From Petaurus breviceps papuanus (taxonomy: Eukaryota > Chordata > Mammalia > Diprotodontia > Petauridae): a stretch of DNA of 64,000 nucleotides. The notes beneath the pieces were generated by a model. It made no database searches. It worked only from the letters and a program-made list of their open reading frames with translations, and was not told the origin of the DNA. Where the stretch lies: the NCBI GenBank assembly GCA_028583685.1, contig JAMXIF010000002.1, positions 62,229,627 through 62,293,626 of the forward strand. The letters run 5' to 3'. Within the stretch, counting starts at the first letter, position 1; the number at the start of each line of letters is the position of its first letter. Position numbers and translations under genes: made by a program. This document shows positions 48,131 to 60,720 of the stretch, piece by piece.

Positions 48131-51100
48131 CAGAGCTTATGTTCAGTACCCAGTAAGTAGGCTATAATGCTTCTGCTTCCTCCCTCCCCTTTCCTTCCAA
48201 GGCTGGCATCTTTCGACCTCTTCATACACCAACCCTTTTCTCTCCCTCCAAGTCCCTGTCATTGTCCTGACACAGTCATCCTATATCTCAGGCACATGCT
48301 GTCATGAGGATTTGAATTCTCCTGGAAACTTTAGTCAGACTTTTCTTGAGGCCTAGAATCTTATGGCAAATGCAAATCCTTCCCTTTGGATATATACATT
48401 TCTAGGAGATTAAATGAGGAAAAGAACATGCATTTATTATATGACCTTCACTCTTTCCTCCTACCTTCACTTCTTGAAAAAAATGTATCTTATTGAATGT
48501 AGATCAACATCATTTTATATCTCCTTTTTCATGCAAGTCTGCATCAGTGTAACCCATTCTAGTATGACGGCCCCCAGAGGGCAGAGACCCTGTCATTACT
48601 TGATTAATCTCTGTTGGAAATTACCTGCTGAGTACATAGCATAGTGCTCAATACCCCACTGACACTCAGTAAATATTGATACAATGCACAGAGTATGCCT
48701 TAGGATAAATGAGATTTGAAGAGAAAAATTGAATCTTGTCCAGTGGAAATTTGATTGGAGGCTGAATATATTGAATATCTACCTATCCTCTCTTCACTTC
48801 TCTTGATTAGAATCTTCCTTCTCTCCCCCCATTCCCTCGTTCTATTACTCTCCTCTTAGTAACAATGCTGTTAAGTCACATGACTCCATTTGGATGCCTC
48901 ATGGAGGAGTCCATCAGGGAAACTGGCTTAAGGTTCTTATGACTATGCACATCCCTGTCAGGCACACATTTTTTAATGAGCCAAATGACTGCAAATCCTT
49001 CCAAGTTGGACAGATTTACTTCTCTAAGGCTCAGTTAGATCATGTGGTTAAACGCTTCACCAATCTTCTCCTGACTCCCCATTCTGTATTTGGCTTCTGA
49101 AGCTGAGTGCTGCCTCTTCTTTTCCTCCCACCATCTCCCTCCCTCCCCCATGTGAAGTTAGTTTCTTCTGAAGATGAATGTAGAGACACTGCAATTGTTG
49201 GCAAAAGAGAAAAGGGAGGAGAAAGATGAAGGAACAGGGAAAGGGGGAAAGGGAGAGGCAGGATGGCTTCCAGGTGTCCAGCCTCTTTTCAGATCTGCAT
49301 GGTACACCCTAGCCCTGCAGGGATATATTGTAAACTCAGCAGGGCATCATGTTTTAACACTCTAAGAGTTTGTGTGGTAACAAGCTGAGCACAGCCTATG
49401 TATTGACTTTGGCTAATATGATCTGAAAGTTCCTGGCATTTTATGTTCCCCTCACACAGAAAGAATTGCAATAATGTGATTATACTCTTGGAGTAGAATG
49501 CTACCTGGTCTACAAAAAATCTTAAACGAACAAATGAAAATGCCTCCTGAGTCTTTCTTTGTCTCTCCATCTAAGTTATTGGCCCTAAACTTTTTCTTTT
49601 GGAGATTTAGGGGATCTGATCTATAGCTGTGAAGTTTGCTGTACATTCAAATATTTATTTTCCCAGGAATATATTCCTTAAGTCATGCCAGATTTCTATT
49701 CCTATTCAATATGAAATTCAACTGCCTTCCCTGGGAATCAAAACAGAGTATGTTAGTTTATTAAATTTGTTTTAATTACCTGATGTTATTTTGAATCTCC
49801 TGGAATGGGTTGGTATGATCACTGGTGAAGATTTTTTTTCATTTGAGAAATGTTATGCCCCAGGAGAGCAGTGGCAAAGATTGGGAGTTCAGAACTCAAA
49901 TTTCAACCTTAATCTTACAACTGGTTTTGTGGCAGATATTCTAAGGAAATTCAGTTCTCTCCCCTTTGCTTTCAATTCTCATGTGTAAAAATAGAAATAA
50001 AGCTCTACATGGAAATTTACCAGTATGTAACACATCTCTAGGACAAGAGGGGTTGTGTTGTTGAACTCTCTGAATCCAGAAGAGGTTACAAGGCCCAAAC
50101 ACAAACCTCTCTCCTTTCACACTATCTACTTTAAGGAAAGTCTAGATATAAAAATGGAAGATTCATTAATTTTGAGAGTGAAGACCTCCTTCAGCCAATT
50201 AAAGGAGAAAGCATAAGGTTATTTTGGTCCTACATTTGGAAGTAGTTTACAACTTCCCAAAACTTAATACAGGTACATATTTTAATAAATTATAATAAAA
50301 TAGACATGTAAATAATTTCCTTTTCTGTATTTAAACATCTCACTGTAAAGGAATAAATCTTTAGTTCTCAAAATATAGTCCACAGGGGTCTTGTTGACAG
50401 TTTGAAACATTTCTCTGGGAGAAAGGGAGAGAGGAGAGAAAAATATGAAGTAGTTTCTAAAAGGTGATGGTCCAAACCAAAGAAAATATAATCCATTGAA
50501 ATGGTTTGTGATGAGGAGAAGATCACAATCAAGGATGAAAACACCACAGGTTCACACACAATCTTATTCATAGTAATGGAAGTGGAAATGATTTGCTCTG
50601 GGAACCTGTCCATTTTGCTGCTAAATCATTTACATCCTGTTAAATGATTTGCATAGTGTTGAGACTGAAAGGTCCAGGAACTGCATTCCCAGGGGCTTCC
50701 TCCATTCTTACTCCCGACTCCCAATTCCATTTTCCACCGTGGCTTTTAAACAAGGAGAGAGTCAGCACTTTGAGTGTTATGCTTGCCTTCTTTAGATATT
50801 GCAGTTCTGAATAAGTATTGCTATTTATTACACCTAAATTTAGGGTTATTAATTATATCAGCATAAACCTAATTTATATCACCATAAACAGTGATAATAA
50901 ATGCTGCCAAACGTTAATACTCAGCTCTTGCCAACTGTGCCTATAGTTGATGGTTTTTCCCCCCACTTCCCAGAAGCTTTAAATTAAAAATGATTCAGTG
51001 TTGCAGAATCATTGATCAAATTGGGGCTAGAAGCTCCTGGGGAAATGTACTTGTTTTCTAAAATATTTTGCCTTCTCATTGGTTATGGATTTTTTATGTT

Positions 51101-51140
51101 TATTTTGCTCCACCATTTCTCCTCTCCTTCACAAATCCTC
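48131..51140. other. Mostly unassigned intron, about 3 kb
   Basis: A worn L2-type end lies at 48560-48690 (GAGGGCAGAGACCCTGTC..CATAGTGCTCAATACC). The rest, including frames 48894-49100, 49289-49570 and 50368-50613, matches nothing I know. The 50800-51010 part looks non-repetitive and could be tested for conservation. Confidence 0.4.
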
Positions 51141-51144
51141 CACT

Positions 51145-51790
51145 CTCATAAGGGTTATTTCCAAGCTGTTGTTAAGTCCAGAAGATGGTGATCAGGATGA
51201 TGAAGAGCCTTACCAACTTTCCAGAACCAGACTAATTAAAGAAACTCATAATGTTTGAGGTGGTGAAAAGAAGACTATTTAGTGGGGGGAGAGAGTCAGG
51301 TAGGACAGTTATCCTCTGACATTTAAAGTGGTATCACAGGGAAGAATTAAACTTACTCAACATATTTCCAGAAGGCAGAGCTAGTTGGTTTAGCTAGTAA
51401 GATCTAAAAAATGGAATATAAACAAGCATCTTGAGGATAGGGACCATTATTCATTTTGTCTTTGAGTCTTCAGTATCTAGTGATGACATTTCACACAGAG
51501 TAGGTACTCATTTAATAATTGTTCCATATAAATTTGACTGATGTTGGAGGGAGGAAGATTTTGGACAGCAATAAGGACAAACTTCTTGGGAATTGGAATT
51601 GTTCAAAAGTGGAAAGGGTGGTCTTGTGAAGTTGTGAGTTTTATACCACTGGTGATCTTTGTGTGGAGACTGCATGACTTATTGAAGATGACATGGCGAT
51701 ATGTGGGGCAGGGAGACATGATTTCTACTCAGCCATGGGTTCAACTAGATGGTCTCCCAGAGTCCTGGCTGTCAGATTCTGAGCCCTGTA
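51145..51790 (+). mobile_element. L3/CR1-type LINE 3' region with an L2-type piece inside
   Basis: L3 pieces: GTTAAGTCCAGAAGATGGTGATCAGGATG..GAAGAGCCTTACCAACTTTCC (51172-51225), and ATTGTTCAAAAGTGG..GGTGATCTTTGTGTGGAGACTGCATGAC (51597-51680) with GGGTTCAACTAGATGGTCTCC. An L2-like end lies between at about 51425-51540. Confidence 0.6.
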
Positions 51791-52104
51791 GGAGATGACA
51801 GAGTGATATATCTGAATGTCTGTTTTGGTTTTCAGGCCCGTTTTATTATGATTTCCCTTTTGATTTTACTCTCTCGACTACCCTGCTTCTTCGTTTCTTA
51901 GTATTTCTCTAAACATTAGGTGAAAGTTGTTACTATAAAGCCTCTGGCTATACCTTACATTTTGTAACAGTGGAGGCCATATAGCTTCCATTATTGTATC
52001 TTTCCCCTTACTACACAAGAAAATGATATTCTGCAGGATCAGCCTTGTTGGAAGACACCAGTGCCGTAACAGTATTTCTTTTCTTTTCTTTTTAAATGCA
52101 TTAG
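51791..52104. other. Intron sequence, no feature recognised
   Basis: Nothing recognised. Confidence 0.4.
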
Positions 52105-52360
52105 AGAGTCAGTGTTATGTAGTGAAAAGAACATTGAACTTGGAGTCAGGAGAGACATAGGCCTAGATTCTAACTATTACACTCATTGGATGTATAACCT
52201 TGTGAAGATACTTGAACTCCTGGATTTTTTCATTTCTTCAATGGAGTTAATAATTCCTGGAGTACCTATTTTTGTAGGATTGTTGTGAAGACCACATTTA
52301 AAAATGCTATAAACCTTAAAGAACTATGAAGATGTCAGTTATTATTGTTTAGCAGGAGAA
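52105..52360 (+). mobile_element. MIR-like SINE
   Basis: AGAGAGTCAGTGTTATGTAGTG..CTTGGAGTCAGGAGAGAC..GATTGTTGTGAAGACC..GCTATAAACCTTAAAG. Confidence 0.7.
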
Positions 52361-52559
52361 TTATTTTTATTTAGTCCTCATTTTTGCTAGTTCTTTGATT
52401 TGTAATGCTCTCATTGTGGTTATTTTGGAACAAGATTCTCAGAACTTTATAAAACAACTGCTTGTCCAGTGAACTTATAGCAAAATTGTATGGAGATGTT
52501 TTGTACTAAGTAGTCCATAAAATGTATGTAACTGGAAAGAGCTGACTTCCCTTTAGGGA

Positions 52560-52705
52560 TCTTTGTGGTAATAACTCTGACTTAAAATCTAAGTCTTTCT
52601 CAGGAGGTTTGATTTTGAATCCCAGCACAGATGCTTGCTACCTGTGAGATCTAGGGAAAATCTCTTAACCTTTTTTTAAACCTCATCTTACCCATTTTTA
52701 AAATG

Positions 52706-52758
<53 letters not shown>

Positions 52759-52800
52759 GGATTAGGTCATCTCTAAGGTACTTTTCTATTTTATGATCTG
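52560..52800 (+). mobile_element. MIR3-like SINE carrying a (TG)n tract
   Basis: GGTTTGATTTTGAATCCCAGC..CCTGTGAGATCTAGGG..CATTTTTAAAATGG, then (TG)n at 52708-52757, then GGATTAGGTCATCTCTAAGGTAC..TATTTTATGATCTGAG. The TG tract sits between the body and the L3-type tail. Confidence 0.65.
52708..52757. repeat. (TG)n microsatellite
   Basis: About 25 pure TG units. Confidence 0.97.
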
Positions 52801-54347
52801 AGACTTTTCCTGTGTCTCCATTTTCTGACTCTCAAAGTTAGTTGGTCTGACAAGTAATATAAGGAAAGAGTTTGGGGAAGAGATGTTCCCTCCATAGGAA
52901 AGACTATATGACTTCCTGAGATAGAAATTTCATTAAATTTTTCTTGTTATTTTGCAAATAGCATCTAGGTACAAAAATAGAGAGATGGTAAGGTACATAT
53001 GTGTACATGCAGTGAACATCAAGACACATCTTCAACTCCTTTCTTCCTTACTGTTGTTTACTCTTCTCAATAAATTAAACCATTTGAACATAAGAAACCA
53101 AACATAGAAAAATCAGTCAAACAAACCAACCTGTTCTTACCCAATCCTGGGTATACTTTTTTAATGCTCCTCCCAGGATTTTTCCCATGCAATGGGACTT
53201 TTTTTTGCTGAAGAGTTTATATTAATCATGAAAACCTTTACTGGTTGCCCATGGACTCTCTTTTATAGCCAACAATTGATCATGATGGTAGACCTGAAGC
53301 CTCTCAGTGCTCTTAACTTTCTAGGAAAGTGTTCTCCATCTGGATGCAAGAGGAATTGCAAGTGGTAAGGAATTTTTCCAAATCTGGTTAAGTCAAATGA
53401 TATCCCTTTCCTAATGTGTCACTGCATCAGGTTGGGATTCATAAGTCCTGGCAGTAAATGGTAGAACATAAACCTTGGTTGCTCTGAAGCAACCTCCCTG
53501 TCGCAGCTTTCAGGTTTCTTTTTACTTCTGTTATTTATCTCTTAGAGTCCTTTTGCCCTTTTGAATTATTAGCTTTATTCTTTCATTGCCTGAGTTTCCT
53601 TCTTTGCAAATATGCTCCCATACATCTTCACTCGTAAGAAAACACTTTCTTTTCTATTTATGGCTTTTCCTGACTCCCTACTCTCCCTTGGCTCCCCCTC
53701 CCCTGCCCAATAACAGCCAAGGAGATAAATAAGAAACATAACTCTTTTCAGCTATTATTTTTTTTTACTCTGCACAGTAATATATATATATATATAATAA
53801 CAAAACCCCCCAAATCTTATTACTAAAGTAATTACAATAAATAAAAAACCAAGGGTAGAGCTAAAGGAAGGGGATGTCAGGGGAATGATTTTAAAATTTT
53901 AATTTACTTGAGCTGTTTTCTGCTACTCTTTTGATACATGGTTAAGAAGTTGTGACTAATTAGAGGATAATTGTTATTGCTCTTTGAATACCCATTGCCC
54001 CCAATTGCTTTCTGATTCAGGCTCTTTATGATATAATTTCATCCACTTTTATTATTTGGGAAATCCCTTCCTTGTTAGTACTGCTTTAGAAGTAACTTGG
54101 GATATAGTGTAACATGATATAATCCTAAATCCCACAAAAGGATCACTAGCTGCCATTTCTATATGCCTAGATGGGCTTTACCCACTGCATTATAGATGGA
54201 TTGGAATTCATCCTGATATTTGAAAATCTCATCTATTTTTGTGCTTAACAATCTTTAAAGTCAAAAGGTTCTTGCTTTTATCAAACCAGCATCGCTCTGA
54301 ATTTAGATTTGAGTCTTAATTGTTTGATTGTCTATGAAGAACTTGTT
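52801..54347. other. Intron sequence, no feature recognised
   Basis: A short (TA)n lies at 53780-53797. Nothing else recognised. Confidence 0.4.
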
Positions 54348-54645
54348 AAGATCCTTCCATGGGGCAGAGCCAAGATGGTGGAATAAAAGCAAAAACTTGC
54401 TTAATATCCTGTACCAACCACTTTCAACACCTGTAAAATATGATTCTAAACAAATTTTAGAGCTACAGAACCCACAAAGTGACAGAGAGAAACAAATCGC
54501 CTGCTGACAGCAGCCTGGCAGGCCAAAAGGAGGGCTCCATTGTACTGAGCTGGGGGCTGAGTCCTGTATGAGCCACAACAGCCAAGACCCATGGTGGCCC
54601 TGACCAGCTGCATAGATGGGATGGAGCAGACTTCAGGAGAGTGAA

Positions 54646-55029
54646 TCACTGGCAGCCGTGGTGGTTTCCAGACTTGTCAACATATAAACTCCAAAGAGAA
54701 AGTAAAAGGTCAGTAAGGAACTCTGTTGGAACCAGGTGATGGAATAGTGTGGTCTGGCCCCTGCCCCTGGGGTGAGAGGTGGCAGAAGTGCCACAGCTGC
54801 AGCTGCTGCCCTGTGACTTCCCCCAGAGCTCCTGGCCTGCAGATAATAAGGGGACCAAATGACCATTCAGAGGGTAATTGTTTTTGCTTTGACTGCTTGG
54901 ATCTGGGTTGCAGTTTTGGGTGGTGGTCCTGGGGTGAGAAACACCAGTGTGCTGGAGAGAGGGTGCCCTCCTCAGACCTCTGACAACTTTTGTGAAAACC
55001 CCAGCAATTTGGAACACAGTTCTGTCCAC
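54646..55029 (-). other. Antisense open frame (127 codons) in the leader of HAL1-like copy 3
   Basis: Shares HPRT.T..CNPDPS and VPL.SAGQEL with antisense frames in copy 2, and ends near VDKSGN, also shared. An overlapping second antisense frame (54710-55096) exists. No domain recognised. It may simply reflect a stop-poor leader. Confidence 0.35.
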
Positions 55030-55088
55030 CCTGGCAGCAGAGTTCTACCACAGCAAAGAGCTCAAAAGTCAAGTAATTGGCTGGCAAG

Positions 55089-56155
55089 ATGAGCAAGCAG
55101 AGGAAGCACAGAATCCTTTTTTGGGGACTAAAAGGATAAAAACATGGAACCAGAAGAAGACAACAAAGTCAAAACTCCTGCAGCAAAATCTTCCAAGAAA
55201 AATATGAATTGGTTACAGGCTATGGAGGAGCTCAAGAAGGATTTTGAAACTCAAAAAAGAGAAGTGGAGGAATAATTGGGAAGAGAAATGAGAATGATGC
55301 AAGAAAATCATGAAAAACTAGTCAACAGCCTGCTAAAGGAGACCCCCAAAATACTGAAGAAAATAAAAATTTTAAAAATAGATAACTCAAATGGCAAAAG
55401 AGGCCCAAAAAGACAATGAGAAGAATGCCTTAAAAAGCCAAATTTGAAAATGGAAAAGGAATTTCAAAAACTCACTGAAGAGAATTCCTTTAAAATTAGA
55501 TTGGAGCAAACAGAAAATAATTACTTTATGAGAAATCAAGATACTATAAAACAGATCCAAACAAATGAAAAAATAGAAGACAATGTGAAATATCTCATTG
55601 GAAAAACCACTGACCTGAAAAATAGACCCAGGAGAAATAATTTAAAAATTATTGGACTACCTGAAAGCCATGATCAATAAAAAGCCTAGAAATCATCCTT
55701 CAAGAAATTCTCATGGAAAATTGCCCTGATATTTTATAACCAGAGGGCAAAATAGAAATGGAAAGAGTTCACTGATCACCTCTTGAAAAAGATCCCAAGA
55801 AGAAAACTCCTAGGAATATCATAGCCAAATTCTAGAGTTCACAGGTCAAGGAGAAGATATTACAAGCTTTCAGGAAGAAACAATTTGAGTATCATGGAAA
55901 CACAATCAGTATAACACAAGATCTAGCAGCTTTTACATTAAGGGATCAAAGGACTTGGAATATGATATTCCAGAGGTCGATGGAAATAGAATTAAAACCA
56001 AGAATCACCTACCCAGCAAAACTGAGTATAATGCTTCAGGGGAAAATGTGGTCATTCAATGAAATAGAGGACTTCCAAATATTCTTGATGAAAAAACCAG
56101 AGCTGCACAAAAAAAAAAAAATGACTTTCAAATACAAGAAGCAAGAGAAGCATGA
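55089..56155 (+). pseudogene. L1-type ORF1 of HAL1-like copy 3, broken
   Basis: The ATG context GGCAAG-ATG-AGCAAGCAGAGG aligns with the ORF1 starts of copies 1 and 2. Recognisable parts are a coiled-coil stretch, NVKYLIGKTTDLKNRPRRNN with LKIIGLPESHDQ (open 55444-55680), and the C-terminal LKPRITYPAKLSIM..GKMWSF part (open 55962-56195). The region just after the ATG lacks the PTLDSFFG-type segment in clean form, and a run of A at 56109-56120 looks expanded. Not able to encode a full protein. Confidence 0.75.
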
Positions 56156-56284
56156 GAAGGTAAACAGGAAAAAGAAATCATATGGAACTTATTAAAGTTG
56201 AACTATTTACATTCCTACATGGAAAAATGATAATTGTAACTCATGAGATTTTTCTCATTATGAGGATAGTTGAAGGGAATATAA

Positions 56285-56400
56285 ATGTATATACATATAT
56301 ACATACATATATAAGTATGTATAGGAGGGCGTATGTGTGTTTATACACACATATGTATTTATATACATATGTGAGTATCTTTTTGTGTGTATCCATGTAT
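56285..56400. repeat. TATA/CATA/TGTG-rich tract in HAL1-like copy 3
   Basis: Imperfect atacatat/tatgtg repeats just after ORF1, the positional counterpart of the tracts in copies 1 and 2. Confidence 0.7.
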
Positions 56401-57223
56401 ACATAGACAGAGGGCACAGGATTAGTCGAATAGGAAGAGATGATATCTAAAAAATAAAACTAAAAAGGTGAGAGAAGAATATATTGATAGAAGGAGAAAG
56501 GGAGAGATAGAATAGGGTAAATTATATCAAATAAAAGAGGCAAAAGAAAACTGTTAAAATAGAGGAGAGGTGCATGAAGGTGAAAGGGAATGGTTCCACC
56601 TTACCCACTTTGAATTTGACTTAAGGAGCGAATAACATACACACTCGATTGGGTATATTACACTACAGGAAAGTAGGGGGAGGGTGGATGATAGAAGGGA
56701 GAGCAGATTGGGGGAATGGGTAGTTAGAAGAAAATATTTTTGAAAAGAGACAGGATCAAAGTAGAAAACAGAATAAGTGGGGGGAGGGTAGGATGGAGGG
56801 AAATATAGTTAGTCTTTCACAATATAACTACTATGAAAATTTTTTGTGTAACTACACATGTAAAACCTATATTGAATTGCATTTCTTCCCAGTGGGGGTG
56901 GATGAGGAAGGAAGAAGGGAAAGAATCTGGAAATCAAAGTTTTAAAAACAAATATTAAAAGGATGTTTTTTTACATGCAACTGGGAGATAAGATATATAG
57001 GCACTGGGGTATAGAAATCCATCTTGCCCTACTAGAAAGTTGGGGATGGAGGATATAAGAGAGAGCAGATTGGGGGAAGGGGTATTCAGTAGGCTCACTA
57101 TCTTGGGGGTGGGGGTAAGGAAGAAATGGGGAGAAAATTTGTAACTAAAAATCTTGTGGAAATGAATGTTAAAAACTAAAAATAAATGAATAAAAGATTA
57201 AATTTTAAAAAAAGATCCTTCCA

Positions 57224-57589
57224 CACAAATCATCATATACTTTGATAATTGCTGACTTCAGTGTGAAAATGGGCACATGGGGTATGATGGGAATAAGAAA
57301 TTGTAACATTGGTCTGGGGGGCCAACAAGTGAAGGATGCTCAAAACCTGTAGATCTTTCAGGACTCTGATGTCTATGCATTGCAAGTACTCTCTTTAAGA
57401 GTACTCTCAAGAAGGCAATCAGGAAATGCTAGATATGACAGTAGATTGATATCATAAAAATGAAATTGTTTTTATTTTGACAGAGGATGTCTGGGTACAG
57501 ACATAGCATTTCAAGCATCCCATGGTACCCTCTTCTCTTACCCTATTTGTTGAAGACATTTGCTCATATTTTACCAAACAAAATGAAGA
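57224..57589. other. Intron sequence between HAL1-like copy 3 and L2
   Basis: Nothing recognised. Confidence 0.4.
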
Positions 57590-59345
57590 CTTTTCACTGA
57601 GAGCTCCCTTACCTCCCTTCTTCCTCATCTCACATCATTTATATGTCTCATACTACCATCTCCTCCTTCACTCTTTTCTCACATGAAGTGATAATCCTTC
57701 TCTTTACCATTGCAAACCCCTCTACATGCATCCTTGCTTGTGTTAAATCTCATCTTCTTTAGGATATTGCTACCTCTATCATTTCTACTTTCTCACTAAT
57801 CTTTCATCTCTTCCAATCTTCTAAGTACTTCATTGATGCTTATTAAAACATTTTTGTCTCTTCCATCTTTAAAACAAATTCTCAGTTGGTCCAACTATCC
57901 TGGCTAGCTATTGTCCTATATCTTTCCTTTTTTCTTGACTAAACTCCTCAAGAAAACAATTAAAAATAAGGGCCTCCATTTCTCCTTTACTTTCTAAATA
58001 CTGTGTTATCTGCCTTCCAATCTCATCATTCAAATGAAAATCTTCTCTTCAATATCATCAAAGATTTCTTAATTGACAGTCCTAATGATATTAATCCTCA
58101 TGCTTCTTGAATTCTTTTCTGTCTTTAACACTGTTGATGACACTCTTTCTCATGGATAATCTGTACATTCTAGGTTTTTATGAAATGGTTCTTTCTTGGT
58201 TCTCCCTCTACCTGTCTGATTACTCTTTCTTTGACTCCCTTGATGGATCTTTGTCTGGGTCACACATGCTAAGGTGTCTCCAATGGACAGACCCACAAAG
58301 GTCTGTCTTGGGCCCTCTTCTCTTTTTCCTCTAGACTGTTCTGTTTGATGATACCACTAGTTCTCATAGATTCAATGCCAGTTTTATGTAGATGATTCTT
58401 AGATACACATTCTGCTCTAAATTCTAAGCTTTGGGGCATCTGAAACTGGCTATCCTATAGATATCTCAAACTTTTGCTAAACAGAACTCATTATTTTTCC
58501 ATCACAATCTTTCCCACTTCCAAACTTTCTTGTTGAGGACTCCATCATCCTCCTGAGCACCCAACCTTACCACCTTAATGTCGTCCTTGACTTCAATCTG
58601 TTACCAAGTTTTATTGTTTCTTACTTTCTCAACATTTCTCATACACTTTTCTTTCTATATCCACACAGATTTTTACCTTGGTATAGGCTATTATCACCTC
58701 ACACCTAGACTTTTGCAATAGCCTTATGGTTAGTTTCCATGCCTAAAGTCTTTTCCCACTCCAATCCACTATCCATTTAGCTGCCAAATTGATCTTTCTA
58801 AAAAGCAGGGGTGATCATGTTATTCCCCTGTTCATTGAGACTCATTGGTTCCCTCTTACCTCTACTATCCAATATAAAACTTCTGTTTAGTTTTTAGACC
58901 CCTACATAACCTTCTCCCTTCCAATCTTTCCGTTTTTCTTATACTTTATTCTCCATCCACACACTCTGCAATTGAGCTATGTTGAACAATTTCCAATTTT
59001 TCTCAGGCATTCCATCTTTTGACTTTCTACCTTTTTGGATGTTATGACTCATGCCTGGAATGTTTTCCCATGTCCTGTCATCTCATATTCCTAACTGCCT
59101 TCAAGGTTTAGCTCAAATCTCACCTTCTTGCAAAAGACTTTCTCAGTCTTTCCCTTGGTCCTCACTCCTACTACTACTGTCTTCCTACTGAAACTACCTT
59201 CTGTTTATACTGCACATATCTTACATGCACATTTTTACATGCTGTATCCTCCATTAGAATGCATGCTCCTTGAGGGAAGGACCCTATTTTGTCTTTACTT
59301 GTATTACCAGCATTTGGCATGTTGTCAAGTTGACAGTAAAACTTT
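57590..59345 (+). mobile_element. L2 LINE (CR1 clade), 5'-truncated, with reverse transcriptase remnant
   Basis: The 3' end is typical L2: GCATGCTCCTTGAGGGAAGGACC..AGCATTTGGCATGTTGTC near 59260-59330. Upstream come the usual C/T-rich L2 blocks: CATGCCTGGAATG; CTTCAAGGTTTAGCTCAAATCTCACC; TTTTGCAATAGCC. Further up, frame 58107-58334 keeps the L2 reverse transcriptase pattern VLSWFSLYLSDYS..FDSLDGSLSGSH..SVLGPLLFFL. About 1.75 kb is kept, long for L2. Several breaks. Confidence 0.75.
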
Positions 59346-59544
59346 TTGTAGTCATATTAACAAATTAAAGTAAAAGTTAAACCAAATTAGAGGAAAAAGA
59401 TAAATATGAGAAGTTCTCGAATATAATTTTAGCAGCTTTTCTCAAACCTGTTTAAATAGTCTATTGACTCTGAAAAGAGGGAAGTGGACAAAAGTTAAGG
59501 CATTTATTTTGCATCAACATTTTCTTGAGAAATTTAACTTATAT

Positions 59545-59700
59545 CAACCAATCAATAAACATTTAGAAAATGCCTACTATGTGTCAGGCACTGTGGTAAA
59601 CACCAGTGATACAAAAAAAGTGACAAAAGACAGCTTCTACTCTCAAAGAACTTAGAATCAAAAGACATAAACAACATGCAAGCAAATTTATACAAAACAA
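59545..59700 (-). mobile_element. L2 3' end fragment
   Basis: CAATCAATAAACATTTAGAAAATGCCTACTATGTGTCAGGCACTGTGG..CTCAAAGAACTTAGAATC, the minus-strand L2 end. Confidence 0.65.
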
Positions 59701-60049
59701 GCTTTATAGAGGATAAATAGTGCCTAAGCACTGTACATGTTAAATTGAATCCTTTCAATCCAAGTGTGGCTATATGTTTATTTCTGTTAAATGTTATTTT
59801 ATGACCTTCATATCATCATTCTTGTAGGTTTTAATCTTTTTGTTTCTGGATTCTGTTGCTAAACATGGTAGCTAACCCGATATCTCTGTGTGAATTCAAC
59901 CTGTTATGGTACACATAGAACTAGAATCAGGCAGTCACTTTTACATCAAAAACATATACCAAACTTTGCTTCCTGTGGCTTTCCAAGGTCTACTTAATCC
60001 CAGGTGAAATCATCCTGCAAAATATTTCCATCTCTGAAGAAATCTTAAA

Positions 60050-60720
60050 ATGAGAGACAGAATCCCCTGTATATAATCTCCACCAAATTTCTGCTCATGG
60101 GGGCATTCATGTCTGGACCCCAAATCATCCACTTGGGCAAGCTTCTCATTGACATACTAGGTATTCTGTATTGGTATTTCATCTGCGTCCTTTTCCTTGG
60201 CACTCTCAGTCTACCACATTCCCTCATTTCTAACTTCACATCACTTACAAATATGCTAAGTGCTCCTTTAATGACTTCCTCTGTCATTGATAAACATGTT
60301 GAATAGAAGATGACCAAGGACCAAGAACTATGGCATTCAACTAGGGATAATTCTGTACAAGTTGACATCAGTCCATTAATCATTATTGTCCTTCAGTCAA
60401 TTCTGAATCTACATAATTGTACTATTTTCCAGTCTACAAGAATATCATGAGATACTCTACCACATGCCTTGCTGAAACGCAAATATGTAAATAGCATTCC
60501 CATCATCTACAAGTCCAATAAACTTTATATGACCATGACCTGTTTCCTTGATCAACCCATGATGGTTCATAGTACTCACCACTTCCTTTTCTAAGTGCCT
60601 ATAAACCCTCACTTTAATTATATTTTCCAGATTTAGAATAGGAAAAGAAGTCAAGCTCATCAGGATATAATGTCTCCAAGAGTTAAATAGCATTTCAAAT
60701 AATGGCACTCCCTCCCTTTT
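60050..60720 (-). mobile_element. L3/CR1-type LINE, coding-region remnant
   Basis: On the minus strand it follows the CR1/L3 coding order. Plus-strand landmarks are CATTGATAAACATGTTGAATAG, GGACCAAGAACTATGGCATTC, CCACATGCCTTGCTGAAACGC, CTGTTTCCTTGATCAACCCATG and TATTTTCCAGATTTAGAATAGG. Heavily worn. Confidence 0.55.

Larger units (their letters stand above)
54360..57211 (+). mobile_element. HAL1-like retrotransposon, copy 3, full length
   Basis: Begins TGGGGCAGAGCCAAGATGGTGG and ends in an A-rich tail. A 12-bp perfect duplication AAGATCCTTCCA flanks it (54348-54359 and 57212-57223). The order of parts matches copy 2: leader, ORF1 (55089-56155), AT/CATA-rich tract (56285-56400), purine-rich 3' region and a single tail block (56970-57211). 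ORF2 is absent. CpG decay and several breaks in ORF1 suggest an age between or near copies 1 and 2. Confidence 0.86.

Noticed and set aside
48894-49100. Possible host exon
   Set aside because: An open frame in non-repeat DNA, but it lacks a convincing acceptor or donor, has no known domain and ends in a stop without context.
60045-60383. 112-codon minus-strand frame as a gene
   Set aside because: Falls within the L3/CR1 remnant; best read as decayed LINE coding DNA.
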